Notes: generated by a model not told the origin, from the sequence alone. Shown: positions 20,525 through 31,575, counted from the first letter of the stretch. The stretch: DNA of 64,000 bases from Cepaea nemoralis (GCA_014155875.1 JACEFZ010013531.1:62001-126000), one strand, 5' to 3'. Made by a program: numbers and translations.

Positions 20525-21041
20525 TAAGATACAGCCCAACGCACCCACACATCCCTCACTCACCACACAACACCCACACAATCCCCCACTCACCCACACA
20601 CAACCCCACCCACACTCGTCATGCACACATACGTTCTCCCACCCACGCATCCCCCACCCACATATCCCTCACCCAAACACATCCCCCACCTACACACACA
20701 TCCCCCACCCATTCCCCAACTCACACACACTCACCCTCACCCACCGACACAACCTTCACCCACCCACCCACACACCCCTCAACAATCTAGCCAAACACAC
20801 ATCCCCCAACCACACATCCCCAACAACATATCTCCCACACACACATCGCCCACCAACAAACCCAATCTGCACCCTTAAACACATGCCCCACCCACAAACA
20901 ACCCAGCGACACATATCCCTTACCCGCACAATTTAACCTCACCCACCCACACACATCTCCCATCCACATACACATCCCCGCCCACTCACATCTTCCCACC
21001 CACACACACAAATCTCCCATCCATCCCCAATCCACACACAC
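20525..21041 (+). repeat. Degenerate CA/CCCA-rich array
   Basis: Irregular units around CACCCACACACATCCCC; the plus strand is almost free of G. Similar arrays are at 22041-22562 and 41697-42375. Confidence 0.85.
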
Positions 21042-21620
21042 TCAATCAATTAATCAATCAATCAATCAATCATGTGCCATGCCGGAAAGCGTGGGCGGTC
21101 ATGACTCACCATTTTACTCGATCACCAGAGTAGTGGATCATCTCAGAGTTCCTTTCTCTACCATGCCATGTGGCCAAGCCATCCAGGTATTTACTTCTCG
21201 GTCTTCCCCTTGGTCTGTTCCCTTCGATCTTGCCAGTTGTCACTAATTTTTCCAATCCATTTCTTCTCATAACATGCCCAAACAATTTTGGCTGTCTACA
21301 TCAAATTTCTCTAATAAGTTTACGATTTTCATTTGTCTCCTGTAGTACTTGGTCATTGGTTTTTCTGTCTGTCCATGGTATTCTTTACATTTTCCGCAGA
21401 AACCACATTTCTGCGGCCATCAGATGTTTTTCAGCTTGACTGCTCATTGTCCAAGTTTCACATCCATACAAAAGAATAGGCTCTATGTAGCACCTCAACA
21501 CTCTTTTTCTCGTTTCAATTGACATCTTTTTTATTGGTCAGTATGATTTTCATCTTGCTAAAGGCTACTTTTGCCATAGAGATTCTTGTTCTAATCTCTA
21601 CAAGGCAACTCCCATTAGAT
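21042..21620 (-). mobile_element. RTE-like LINE C-terminal region, family R3, with (TGAT)n tail
   Basis: The minus strand encodes AAEMWFLRKM, PWTDRKTNDQVLQETNENRK, PKLFGHVMRRNGLEKLVTTG, KIEGNRPRGRPRSKYLDGLA, TWHGRERNSEMIH, VMTAHAFRHGT and a TGA that opens the (TGAT)n tail at 21042-21072. A few stops make it dead. This is one of the longest R3 copies here and shows that the tips at 3576-3765 and 62652-62690 belong to the same family. Confidence 0.88.
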
Positions 21621-21621
21621 G

Positions 21622-21961
21622 GTATGCTGCTTGCTTGCTTGTGTTCGTTGGCTTGAGCTCCAACGCGAAGTCCTGTATGTCGGATGAAGACATCCTGTTG
21701 TCCAACATCAGTGTGATATCATACAGGACCTGAGGTTTGCGTGAGTATCCGTTGTCCCATGTCTGGCTTATTGGTGTGCAGACTGGTGGTTCCTCGCCGT
21801 ACAGGCAGACACTCTCCGACTTCGGAGGAATCGGTGATCCTATTGACTTTAGCCAGGACCCCGAAGGGACCTGTTGCCCAGGACGCTCGACGAGGACGCG
21901 TCAATAGGTCTTGGCCAGTATATAACCCGGCCCTGGTGCCTTGGAAACACCTCTGCGTCCC
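21622..21961. mobile_element. Short interspersed element G, copy 1, with target duplication
   Basis: About 340 bp, alignable end to end with 44214-44549 (blocks AAGTCCTGTATGTCGGATG, GTGAGTATCCGTTGTCCC, AGCCAGGACCCCGAAGGGAC, GGTCTTGGCCAGTATA). Flanked by ATTAGATG at 21614-21621 and 21962-21969. It ends CTCTGCGTCCC in both copies. Variable duplication length suggests retroposition; no A/B box or open frame identified. Confidence 0.8.
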
Positions 21962-22040
21962 ATTAGATGTTATGACTTTAAGCGAATCATAATGAATTAG
22001 GTACTTTTAAAGAAGGTAGATTGCCGTTGTTTTCCTTCTA

Positions 22041-22562
22041 ACACACACTCACACACTCATATATCCTCCACCCACCCACTCACCAACCCATACACCCCCA
22101 ATCACCCATCCCCCAACTATATCTCCCTCAATCCCACATCCCCGACCTACACACACATCCCCCACTAACCCACACATCATGCACTCACCCATTCACATAT
22201 GCCTCATCCACTCACACATCCCCCACCCATACACACACATCTCCCCACCAACACCTATATCCCCCCACACACATCCCCATCCACACACCACCCACACACA
22301 TCGCCCCACCCACCCACATATCTCCCTCCACCAACTCACATCTCTCACACACACCCCACCACCCACACATACATTCCCCACCAACTCACAAATCCACAAC
22401 CCCAAACACACATATCCCCTACCCATACACCCAGCTCCAACACCCATCCCCAAACCCCTACACAACCCCCTCTCACCCACCCACACATCTCCTAACCTAT
22501 CCATCTATGCCCCATCCACAAACACACATCTCTCACACACCACACCACGCACACAAATATCC
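22041..22562 (+). repeat. Degenerate CA/CCCA-rich array
   Basis: As at 20525-21041; strongly strand-asymmetric (C and A on plus). Confidence 0.85.
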
Positions 22563-22563
22563 C

Positions 22564-22730
22564 CCAGAGATGGAAAGGCAGGCCAGGAGAAACGATGCTG
22601 GATGAATTGAGACGGTAGTATGGAGGAATACCATCACCAGAGTTGATCCAGAAAACCAAATCCCAAGATTTGTGGAAAGTCATGAACGCCTACTCCAGCC
22701 GGTATAGCACCTGATGATGATGATGACGTC
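22564..22730 (+). mobile_element. LINE 3' end, family R3, (GAT)n tail
   Basis: WKGRPGETMLDELRR, stop, YGGIPSPELIQKTKSQDLWK, VMNAYSSRYST, TGATGA. Directly followed by a SINE S2 body. Confidence 0.8.
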
Positions 22731-22731
22731 C

Positions 22732-22862
22732 CAAGACATATGTTGCCACCCACTTTAGGTTGGGTCGGCCTGGGGAACCCAGGTCAATTTTAGAAATCCA
22801 CCCTGATGCGAATCGGAAACCTTGACCAACGGACCGCCAGGCGAGTTTCTAGGAGACTCACG
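22732..22862 (-). mobile_element. SINE S2, head truncated
   Basis: CCCAAGACATATGTTGCC, TTTAGGTTGGGTCGGCCTGG, TTTTAGAAATCCACC and CGCCAGGCGAG blocks; used here as the reference S2 body. Confidence 0.75.
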
Positions 22863-23179
22863 AAGGAATTCTTAATTATTCAGCCTCCCATGGTGTGCGT
22901 AACAGGTGTTTATTCTTCATGGCTAATTATAGACTCGGCCTGGCCCGGCCAGGCCCAGTAGTCATGTTTTCGAAACCCCATCGTGGTGAATATTATTTTT
23001 TAAAACATTATTAACCTGTCACAGAGACTCCATTGGACGCTGGACTTCAGAGCCTTCCATGGGATTCTTGCCATTCTACGGCGTCACGCCATCTCTGTAT
23101 TCTCCAGTTTATTTCTAAATCTTGGTAATCCTCGTCCATGATTCACAGGCATTCAGTAGTATGGATAGTATGTTACATC

Positions 23180-23405
23180 CGAGTTTCTCATGGCCGAATG
23201 GATAAGAACGCTCGCTTTTAAACTTACAGTGTACGGATACCGAGGTAGCGCGTTTACCCCTACACATGTCGGTTGGACTAAAATATTGATTTCTCGTCCT
23301 TGTCTTGGGACGTAAACTACAAGTACCTCTGAAGTCGGAGTGGGTTGGCCTGATGGCGAGGGACACTGGTATATAATATGTGTAGTTAGCCCACACGAAA
23401 ACAAA
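23180..23405 (+). mobile_element. tRNA-headed SINE, family S3
   Basis: Head CATGGCCGAATGGATAAGAA with A box TGGCCGAATGG (fits TRGYNNANNNG); the B box is decayed (GCGCGTTTACCCC). Body: GGACTAAAATATTGATTTCT, GGACGTAAACTACAAGTACC, GAAGTCGGAGTGGGTT. Confidence 0.85.
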
Positions 23406-23574
23406 TCAGCCCAATGAGGTAGAAGTAGTAGGACACGTATGAACTACGCTTGAGCTCCAAGCCAGCGAACGCCCCCAAAACAAAATGTGACATCCAAGGG
23501 CGTTGTTTTATCTGACCTTCATTAATTTGAGTTTGCTACAGAGAATATTCTTCACATGACCGATTTCTTGTTTT

Positions 23575-24125
23575 CATCATCATCATCAAGTGCCCTGCCA
23601 GCTGGCATAAGCGTTCATGGCTCTTTACAGATATCGGTCTTTGGTGTTCTGGATCGACTCTGCTGCTGATATTCCTCCATGCCACCGTCTCAATCCATCC
23701 AGCATCACTTCTCTTGGTCTGCCCCAGCCTCTCTTCCCCTGGATCTTTCCAGTTGTCACGATGTTCCCCAATGCCTCTCTTCTCATCACATGACCAAAGA
23801 AAGCTGTTTGTCTAGTTCTTATTCTTGTAAATGATATTCTAGTTTCATTAGCCTGTTTCAAACAGTCATTGTTAGTTACTCTGGCAGTCCAAGAAATTTG
23901 CAACATTCGTTTCAGGAACCACATCTCTGTTGCTTCTCATTTCTGCTTAATTTGTTCATTTGCATTCCAAGATTCACTGCCATACAGCTAAACTGGTTCT
24001 CTATAGCATTTCAGCACTCTCTTTCTTAATTCAGTGATAGTGACGTATCTTCTTTTGCTTAGATTATTTTGCATGTTATCTGTTTGTTGATGTTTCGGTC
24101 TGTTGAACCAAGGCAGTTGAATCTG
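23575..24125 (-). mobile_element. RTE-like LINE C-terminal region, family R3
   Basis: Minus strand: RYVTITELRKRVLKCYRE, LYGSESWNANEQIKQK, ATEMWFLKRMLQISWTARVT, RQTAFFGHVMRREALGNIVT, TGKIQGKRGWGRPREVMLDG, LRRWHGGISAAESIQNTKDR. A CATCATCATCATCA tail (minus-strand (GAT)n) lies at 23575-23588. Broken by stops at both ends. Confidence 0.88.
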
Positions 24126-24635
24126 TCCACCTAACTTAATGCACCCAGCTAACTCTTAGATAACACAATGGCTACAAGAATCAATGAAATACAACTTAAA
24201 CAGCTATAGACTGTACTCATTCAGTTGTTAATAAGGCCGGTGATACATGTAAAATCTAATGGAATCGAATGTTTGAAAACGACATGATCAATAAAATATA
24301 TATTGTTCTGACATGAAGGCATTCAATCAAAATGTCGTTATACTGAGAGTGTTCAAACTGAGCTCAGCCAGTTGGAAATGTATAGTCTGGAACGGGATGT
24401 GGACATGTAACATGTATAAGTAAGATGTAAAATGTAACAATATGAGGTTGCGTTCCTGCATCATAACATGTAACAGTGAGGGTAAGTTGTAAAATGTAAC
24501 AATTTGAGGTGAGTTCCTGCAACCTCACACTCTGATTACTCACACAAAAACAGAATAAATAAAAAGGAAACGAGCCTGTTACGGTTTGAGGGCTATTAGG
24601 TATATGGTGCTCGCCCAATATTTAACACTAATCAT
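24125..24635. other. Mostly unassigned; short ~60-bp direct repeat near the end
   Basis: TAAGATGTAAAATGTAACAA (24421) and TAAGTTGTAAAATGTAACAA (24484) mark two copies of a ~63-bp unit; otherwise nothing recognised. Confidence 0.5.
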
Positions 24636-24637
24636 CA

Positions 24638-24966
24638 CTGTATGTATGATATAGCCACTAGTATGTATGATATAGCCACTGTATGTATGATATAGCCACT
24701 GTATGTATGATACAGCAACTGTATGTATGATATAGCCACTGTATGTATGATACAGCCACTGTATGTATGATATAGCCACTGTATGTATGATATAGCCACT
24801 AGTATGTATGATATAGCCACTAGTATGTATGATATAGCCACTGTATGTATGATATAGCCACTGTATGTATGATATAGCCACTGTATGTATGATACAGCCA
24901 CTGTATGTATGATATAGCCACTGTATGTATGATATAGCCACTGTATGTATGATATAGCCACTGTCT
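24638..24966 (+). repeat. 20-bp minisatellite (~16 copies)
   Basis: Unit GTATGTATGATATAGCCACT, some with an extra A; minus-strand frames read SYIQWLYHTYSGYIIHT-like repeats and are artefacts. Confidence 0.95.
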
Positions 24967-25324
24967 TTACCACGCTGCCCACCTGTCTTGTCATGCGTCC
25001 AAGGCACCTTGAGACTTGAGTAAGAGTTCTTTAACTACTTACTTCCGGACTTTAAAAAAAAAAGTTTAAGCATGGACTTAAGCATGATTAAATTCACTTT
25101 AAATTATGCCGCATTCGGTGCAGAAATTATACAGAAAATTCAACAAAAAGCACCAGCAGAAAAAATTTGTAATTGACATAAAAGCATCAGGGTAATTACA
25201 AATATGTGAAAATGAGATTCTGTCAGAGATAATTGGCTCCTGGATGTGGCTGCCTTCAAGTCTACATTAACTCATAATGGTAATTAACTGATGTAGTGCC
25301 GACGGATAATATATCGCCAGAGGG

Positions 25325-25560
25325 TCAGCATGACCGAATGGATAAAAGTGCTCGTTCTTAAGCATCCGGTGTACTGATGCTGAGGTAAGGGGTTAAAACC
25401 CTGAACCGGCCAGCTGGACTAAAATGTTGACTTCTTGTCCTCCTTGACTCGGGAACGAACATTACAGGTACCTCTGACGCAGGAGCAACAGGAAAAGCTA
25501 ATCAACACGCAAAATTCAATCCAGTGCTAATAGAAATAATGTTCATAGACTACGCTTGAG
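25325..25560 (+). mobile_element. tRNA-headed SINE, family S3
   Basis: Head CATGACCGAATGGATAAAAG; B box GGGGTTAAAACCC; body GGACTAAAATGTTGACTTCT, CATTACAGGTACCTCTGACG. Same orientation and structure as 23180-23405. Confidence 0.85.
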
Positions 25561-25590
25561 TTCCCATGAAGTGAGCGCAAACACACACGC

Positions 25591-25690
25591 TATATCGTGA
25601 CAACTGGAAAGATCGAGAGGAAGAGAGGCAGAGGCAGACCACGAGAAATGATGCTGGATGGATTGAGACGATGGAGGCTAATGCTGCTTT
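25591..25690 (+). mobile_element. LINE C-terminal fragment, family R3
   Basis: IVTTGKIERKRGRGRPREMM, then LDGLRRWR. Truncated on both sides. Confidence 0.8.
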
Positions 25691-26204
25691 TAACCACATT
25701 ACATTCTCTGGTTACTACACTTTGTGACTGTCCAGTCTGTAAACATCCAATGATCATGAATCGTTGTTCTGTAATGAGATGAGCCATACTTGCGCATTGA
25801 ATTTTGCAACTGAATTTATTCGAGGAGCGTCAATCTTTTATAGGCATTCAATAATATGGTCAGAGAGTTTTGTGTTCAGGAAGTTTCACGGGATTATCAT
25901 TAACCTGTCACAAGTTATTGTCAAAAATGTTGTTATGACCTTGACCTCTTTCATGATCTCACGAATCACGAGGTGATTACAATTCAGGTAACCACTAGAA
26001 GTTAAATGACCAGATGGACACAGTAGATAGGTCCACCGACGTTCAGTCAGCGAATATCTTTTATAAAAGTAACACCAAAAATGTTGAGCTTTTTTTTTAA
26101 AAACAGTATAATTGACAGATAGAACATATAATAAAGATATATTGACAGCAGTTAACCCAGAAAGAGAACTGGTTACTCGCTTTGGAAAAAAAAAATCATT
26201 CCAC

Positions 26205-26405
26205 ATTCATTGTGGCAGGTCATGAGACGGGGAGAGTTGGCGTATGACGCGGTAACGGTAAAGCTGGAGGGGAGGAGGGAAGGAAGAGACTAAGAGATAT
26301 GGTGTTGGACAGTTTGACATTATGACATGGAGAAACATCAGTATCAGAAGACTGTAGAGAGACGTGCTCACCAACGCTTCAGGGCATGCTTTAAGGAGAC
26401 CCTTT
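26205..26405 (+). mobile_element. LINE C-terminal fragment, degenerate R3-like
   Basis: VMRRGELAYDAVTVKLEGRR then, after a frame change, DMVLDSLTL and HGETSVSEDC. Resembles 9555-9800 more than other R3 copies. Confidence 0.55.
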
Positions 26406-26796
26406 ATCGTATTCGTTGATACAGGTAGATAATCATTAACCTGTATACTAAAAGGCCACATCACTTCAGTATTCGAATCTGTAGCTGTTGTCTAGAGAGG
26501 ACGGCATAATTTCGCTTCCACAACCGTCATAGGGCTGGGTTAGATCGATACTGTCAGTAGTTTGACAAAGTCGATTGTGTTTCTCAAATGACGCTTGCCC
26601 GAAAAGAACGGGAGATCGACATGACAGCCGCCGCATCAGGTTGTGTTTCATGAATATGGCACATGTTGCAAAACAGAAGAAGGGAGGTGGGTGGAGGGGA
26701 GCCAGCACTGTGTCAGTGAACAGTCATTGTGTTGCTGCTAATGACATTAATTGTAGACTATAGGACCAGAGTGAAAAACTGTGAGGTCGAGAGAAA

Positions 26797-26797
26797 G

Positions 26798-26853
<56 letters not shown>

Positions 26854-26959
26854 GGAGAGAGAGACAGATAGAGAGAGAGAGACAGATAGAGAGAGAGAGA
26901 AATAGAGAGAGAGAGAGAGAGGGAGAGAGAGAGAGAGATAAAGAGAGAGGGAGAGAGAG

Positions 26960-27044
<85 letters not shown>

Positions 27045-27045
27045 A
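26797..27045 (+). repeat. (GA)n microsatellite with GATA/GGGA interruptions
   Basis: About 250 bp of polypurine; the right part is uninterrupted GA. Confidence 0.97.
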
Positions 27046-27125
27046 CGAATGTATGAACTTTATTTTCAAAAGGTCACAAATTGCGCTAGCAGGCACGTTT
27101 TACATTCAGCCCTTCCAATCACTCA
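27040..27125 (+). repeat. Dispersed repeat E, copy 2
   Basis: GAACGAATGTATGAACTTTA, TTTTCAAAAGGTCACAAATT, TTACATTCAGCCCTTCC; starts where the GA array ends. Confidence 0.85.
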
Positions 27126-27152
27126 TCATGGGGAGGGGGGGGGGAAAGTGAG

Positions 27153-27200
<48 letters not shown>

Positions 27201-27220
27201 GAAAAAGGGGGCGGGGGGGG
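27126..27220 (+). repeat. G-rich and (GA)n array
   Basis: GGGGAGGGGGG, then (GA)n, then a second G-run at 27210-27222. Confidence 0.9.
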
Positions 27221-27658
27221 GGGATGACGCTAGAGAGCGAAATGACATCGCGTAATGACTGTACACAGAAATCCCAACTTTGCGACAGACTGAGATTGTG
27301 TAGTACATGTTGGAATGTCAGGTGGTAGAAATCATTTTCTTGGTGACAACATGAGGTGGGCAAATCCGGATCGAAATGTTGTACACCCCTGCAAACTACA
27401 GATTAAGTGAACTGTCCTTCCCAATGCCCGCTAGCAATTCCTATTACTCCAAACCAATAATAAAGGCATCATGGCTTGACATATGCCATGGATATACTAC
27501 AACTACTGATACCTTGAACCCTACCGTCTAGTTAAACGATAGTTTGCTACATTTTGCTGGGGAAAAAAAACATAATAGCTACAACGTTGTGGTGCATTAC
27601 ATTCTGAACGCTCCTCGTATTACATTATATTTATTTGGGTTAGAAATAATTTCACTCC

Positions 27659-27659
<1 letters not shown>

Positions 27660-27712
<53 letters not shown>

Positions 27713-27717
27713 GTGCG

Positions 27718-27780
<63 letters not shown>
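27660..27780 (+). repeat. (CT)n-(GT)n compound microsatellite
   Basis: A CT block (27660-27708) followed by a GT block with early GC interruptions (27709-27780). Confidence 0.97.
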
Positions 27781-27782
<2 letters not shown>

Positions 27783-28228
27783 ATGAGGCCTCGCAGTTCC
27801 CCCCGGGGCCACGGTTCCGGTGTGTCATTTTGATGACCGCCTCTGCGGGTGGCCCTGGCAAGATCAAGTGCAAAGATACTACATTCTGATTTTAGCCAAA
27901 ACACCAACACATATTTATAGCAATAGAAAATTCACTAACAAATGCTTATGACAGAAACAACTGTTATATCTTTAGCAACGGTTGCGTAATGCAGAATCAG
28001 CTTCACTAACTCATTAGGACAGAAATAGCGAAATTAATAACTATGACAATACGTACTAATAGAAAAAGTATACGCGATAGAAAAAAAAAAGGAGAGAGTT
28101 AAATGCTTTTTCTGTAAATGGAATATTGGAGCCGCGGTTAAGAGGATAACTACCTGTAAGTCCGACATTACATATCCCCGTTCCCCAAGACAAATCCCCA
28201 CATTTCAACATGTGTTATTAACCAGCGC
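27783..28228. other. No recognisable feature
   Basis: Intronic sequence without repeat or coding signal that I recognise, apart from an A-run at 28080-28090. Confidence 0.45.
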
Positions 28229-28229
28229 T

Positions 28230-28345
28230 TTGGCGAATGCAATTCGTAATCTTACATGCAGCGCTCGAAAAACAGTTGGAAGTAGATGTAAAGCTTTGGT
28301 TTTCATACAATGGTTTAAGTGCCGGTTGTTCAGAAATCAATGGGA
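28230..28345 (+). mobile_element. SINE S1, partial
   Basis: Plus orientation: GCTTTGGCGAATGCAATTCG, GCGCTCGAAAAACAGTTG, TTGGTTTTCATACAATGGTT, TGCCGGTTGTTCAGAAATCA. The A and B boxes are both decayed. Confidence 0.75.
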
Positions 28346-28526
28346 AACAAATTAAAGTAAACATTGGGCATATGCTGTTTTTTGGGTGTATTTTATATTA
28401 AGTAAACGATCTCCTTACAAGCACATTGAGCACATGGTGTGGTTTGGGTGTATTTTATATTAAGAAAAAACCCTCTTACAAGCACACTGGGCATATGGCG
28501 TTTTTTTGGGTGTATTTTATATTAAA
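28346..28526 (+). repeat. 62-bp satellite, left part (about 3 copies)
   Basis: Units of TATTAAGTAAAGGATCCCCT, TACAAGCACATTGGGCATAT, GGTGTTTTTGGGTGTATT type. Continues at 30857 after the Helitron-like insertion. Confidence 0.9.
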
Positions 28527-28617
28527 CTAGCTGACCCGGCCCGGCTTCGCCCAGTTCCTGGTGGGGAGCATCTCAATTAATTCATATAAGTAGTCATATA
28601 AGTTCTCGTTCCCGTTA

Positions 28618-28645
28618 ACGTCTGTCTGTCTGTCTGTCTGTCTGT

Positions 28646-28726
<81 letters not shown>

Positions 28727-28879
28727 TGTCTGTCTGTCTGTCTGTCTGTCTGACCCGGCCCGGCATTGCCCAGCTCCTGGTGTGGAGCATCTCATTTAAT
28801 TCATATAAGTAGTCATATAAGCTCCCGTTCCCGTTCCCGACTATCTATCTGTCTGTCTGTCTGTCTGTCTGGCTATCTA

Positions 28880-28922
<43 letters not shown>

Positions 28923-29006
28923 GATCCGGCCTGGCTTCGCTCAGCCCCTGATGGGGAGCATCTCATTTAATTCATATAAGTAGTCATATAAGTATCCGTT
29001 CCCGAC

Positions 29007-29063
<57 letters not shown>

Positions 29064-29064
29064 G

Positions 29065-29122
<58 letters not shown>
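28618..29122 (+). repeat. Three (CTGT/CTGC)n arrays between Helitron-like modules
   Basis: Arrays at about 28618-28752 (CTGT, then CTGC, then CTGT), 28843-28921 and 29008-29122, separated by two ~88-bp modules. Confidence 0.95.
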
Positions 29123-29124
<2 letters not shown>

Positions 29125-29227
29125 ATAATTTATTGGTTGCAGTTAGAACAACCTTACATAAACGAAGACCAACTTACAAAAAGCATTAGAAAGAGCACTT
29201 GAAAGATCTTTACATCTTCCCTAACTA

Positions 29228-30222
29228 TTAACTTGGGTAAATGGAGCAGCGGCAGCAGCAGCAGAAGAAGAAAAAAGAGGAGTAGGAGCTGGAGGAGGAA
29301 GAGGGAGGTGGAGGAGGGAGGAGGAGGGAGGAGGAGGGAGGAGTAGGAGGGAGGAGTAGGAGGGAGGAAGAGATAGGCGGAGAGAGGAGGAGGAGGGAAG
29401 AGGAGGGAGGAGGAAGGAGGAGGAGGAGTAGGGAGGAATAGGAGGGAGGAGGAGGGATTAGGAGGAGGAAAGAGGAGGAGGGAGGAGGGAGGGAGGAAGG
29501 AGGAGGAGGGAGGAGGGAGGAGGAGGGAGGAGGAGGAGGGGAGGAGGAGGGGGGAGGAGGAGTAGTGAGGAGGAGGAAGAGGGATGAGGAAGGAGAAGGA
29601 GGAGGAGGGAGAAGGAGGGAGGAGAAGAACGCAGGAGGGAGGAGGGGAGGAGGAGGAGGGAGGGGGAGGAGGAGGAGGGAGGAGGAGGAGGGAGGAGGAG
29701 GAGGGAGGAGGGAGGAGGAGGAGAGAGGAGGAGGAGGAGAGGAGGCGGAGGGAGAAGGAAGAGGGAGGAGGTGGGAGGAGGAGGAGGAGGAGGAGGAGAG
29801 AGGATGAGGATGGAGGAGGAGGGATGAGGAGGAAGGAGGAGGAGGGGGAGGAGGAGGAGGTAGGAGGAGGAGGGAAGAAGGAGGAGGAAGGAGGAAGAGG
29901 GAGGAGGAGGGATGAGGGGGAGGACGTAGGGAGGAGGAGGGAGGAATAGGAGGGAGGAGGAGGAGGAGTAAGAGGAGAGAGGAGGAGAAGGGAGGAGGAA
30001 GGAAGAGGAGTGATTAGGAGGAGGGAGGAGAGCGAGGAGGTAGGAGGAGGAAGAGGGAAGAGGAGGGAGGAGGAGGAGGAAGAAGGAGGAGGAAGAGGGA
30101 GGAGTAGGGAGGAGGAGGAGAAAGAGGGAGGAGGATGATGGAGGAGGGAGAGGGAGGAGGGGGAAGGGAAGAGGAAGAGGGTAGGAGGAGGAGGGGAGAG
30201 GAGGAGGAGGAGGATTATAACG
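29228..30222 (+). repeat. ~1-kb GGA/GAG polypurine tract
   Basis: Almost pure purine on the plus strand (GGAGGAGGA with GGGA and AAG variants). Lies inside the Helitron-like element; the long minus-strand Ser/Pro/Leu frame is an artefact. Confidence 0.97.
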
Positions 30223-30856
30223 CATATGCCTGTAGATAAATGCAGCGAAAAGGTGGGTCTATCTATCTGACCCGGCGTGGCTTCGCCCAGCTCCTGGCGG
30301 GTAGCGTCTCATTAAATTCACACAACAAAAAAAGTAACTTAAAAGAATGTCCTTCCACACACCATCCATTATTTTTAATGAAAACTGTTTCTAATCACCT
30401 ACATGACTGTAGATAACTTCTTAAGCATAAAAAGATGAGTTACAATGTTATGCATTATGCATTATTTTTATGAAAACTTTGAAAATGCCTTGAAGATTAT
30501 ATCATGATTGATTATAACTCATATGCCGGTAAATAACTATAGACAAAGAGTTTATAAATCTTTGAAAACCATGCAACAATATGACTATAAGGTATACAGA
30601 AAAGTTATTAAAAGTTATGCCCCTTGAAATATTTTTTACAGAGTTAAGTCCCCTTGCTATATAGAAATTACAATGAAAAATGAAAAATTAAATAATATTA
30701 AGTAAGCAGCCGATTGCACACTAAAAAATATTACAGTTGGCAGCGCGAGAATGAGAGGAAGGCGTGTAGAAAATTTCATCTCAATCGGATGGGACGTTCA
30801 CGAACGCATAAAGGACATACACACACACCCACACACATCCTTTTTTATATATAAGA

Positions 30857-31575
30857 TAAAGGATTCTCTTATAAGCACAGTGGGCATATGGTGTATTTTG
30901 GGTGTATTGTATATTAAGAACAGGATCGCTTTACAAGCGCAGTGGGCATTTTTTAAAATTTGTATTTTTATTAAGTAAAGGATCCCCTTACAAGCACACT
31001 GGGCATATGGTGTTTTTGTGTTATTGTATATTAAGTAAAGGATTCCCTTACAAGCACATTGGGCATATCGTGTGGTTTGGGTGTATTCTATATCAAGAAA
31101 AGAATCGCAATACATGCGCATTGGGCATTGTTTTTTTTTTTAAATTTGTATTTTATATTAAGTAAAGGATTCCCTTACACGCACATTGGACGTATGGTGT
31201 CTTTGTTTGTATTGTATATCAAGTAAAGGATCCCCTTACAAGCACATTGGACATATTGTGGTGTTGTGTGTATTGTTTATTAAGTAAAGGATCCCCTTAC
31301 AAGAACATTGGGCATATGGTGTTTAATGGGTGTATTGTATATTAAGTAAAGGATCCCTTTACAAGTACATTGGGCATATGGTGTGTTTTGGGTGTATTTT
31401 ATATTAAGTAAAGATTTCTCTTACAAGCACATTCTGCATATGGTGTTTTTGGGTGTATTTTTATATTAAATAAAGGATCCCCTTACAAGCACATTGGGCA
31501 TATGGTGTTTAATGGGTGTATTGTATATTAAGTAAAGATTTCTCTTACAAGCACATTGGGCGTATGGTGTTAGAC
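30857..31575 (+). repeat. 62-bp satellite, right part (~11 copies)
   Basis: Same unit as 28346-28526. Includes the presumed empty target variant ATTAAATAAAGGATCCCC near 31465-31482. Confidence 0.93.

Larger units (their letters stand above)
28527..30856 (-). mobile_element. Helitron-like non-autonomous element, 2330 bp
   Basis: Inserted inside the 62-bp satellite. On the minus strand it begins TCTTATATATAAAAAAGG and ends GGGCCGGGTCAGCTAG, that is 5'-TC and CTAG-3' ends, and lies exactly between A and T of the satellite (plus strand ATTAAA|TAAAGG) without target duplication. These are Helitron hallmarks. The uninterrupted site ATTAAATAAAGGATCC exists in the same array near 31465. Inside (plus order): three modules of about 88 bp (GACCCGGCC, CTTCGCCCAG, GGGGAGCATCTCATTTAATT, CATATAAGTAGTCATATAAG) each followed by a GTCT array, a ~1-kb polypurine tract, a fourth module at 30269, and a ~560-bp A/T-rich segment ending in the TC terminus. 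No Rep/helicase coding, so it is non-autonomous. A second copy is at 63157-63950. Confidence 0.75.

Noticed and set aside
20525..21041. C/A-rich array as telomeric or interstitial telomere DNA
   Set aside because: Units are irregular (CACCCACACATCCC), not the metazoan TTAGGG/CCCTAA motif.
23180..23262. Functional tRNA gene
   Set aside because: The A box is good but no cloverleaf or intact B box follows, and a shared body continues past it, so it is a SINE head.
29458..30225. 255-codon Pro/Ser/Leu-rich minus-strand frame
   Set aside because: Complement of the GGA polypurine tract; low-complexity artefact.
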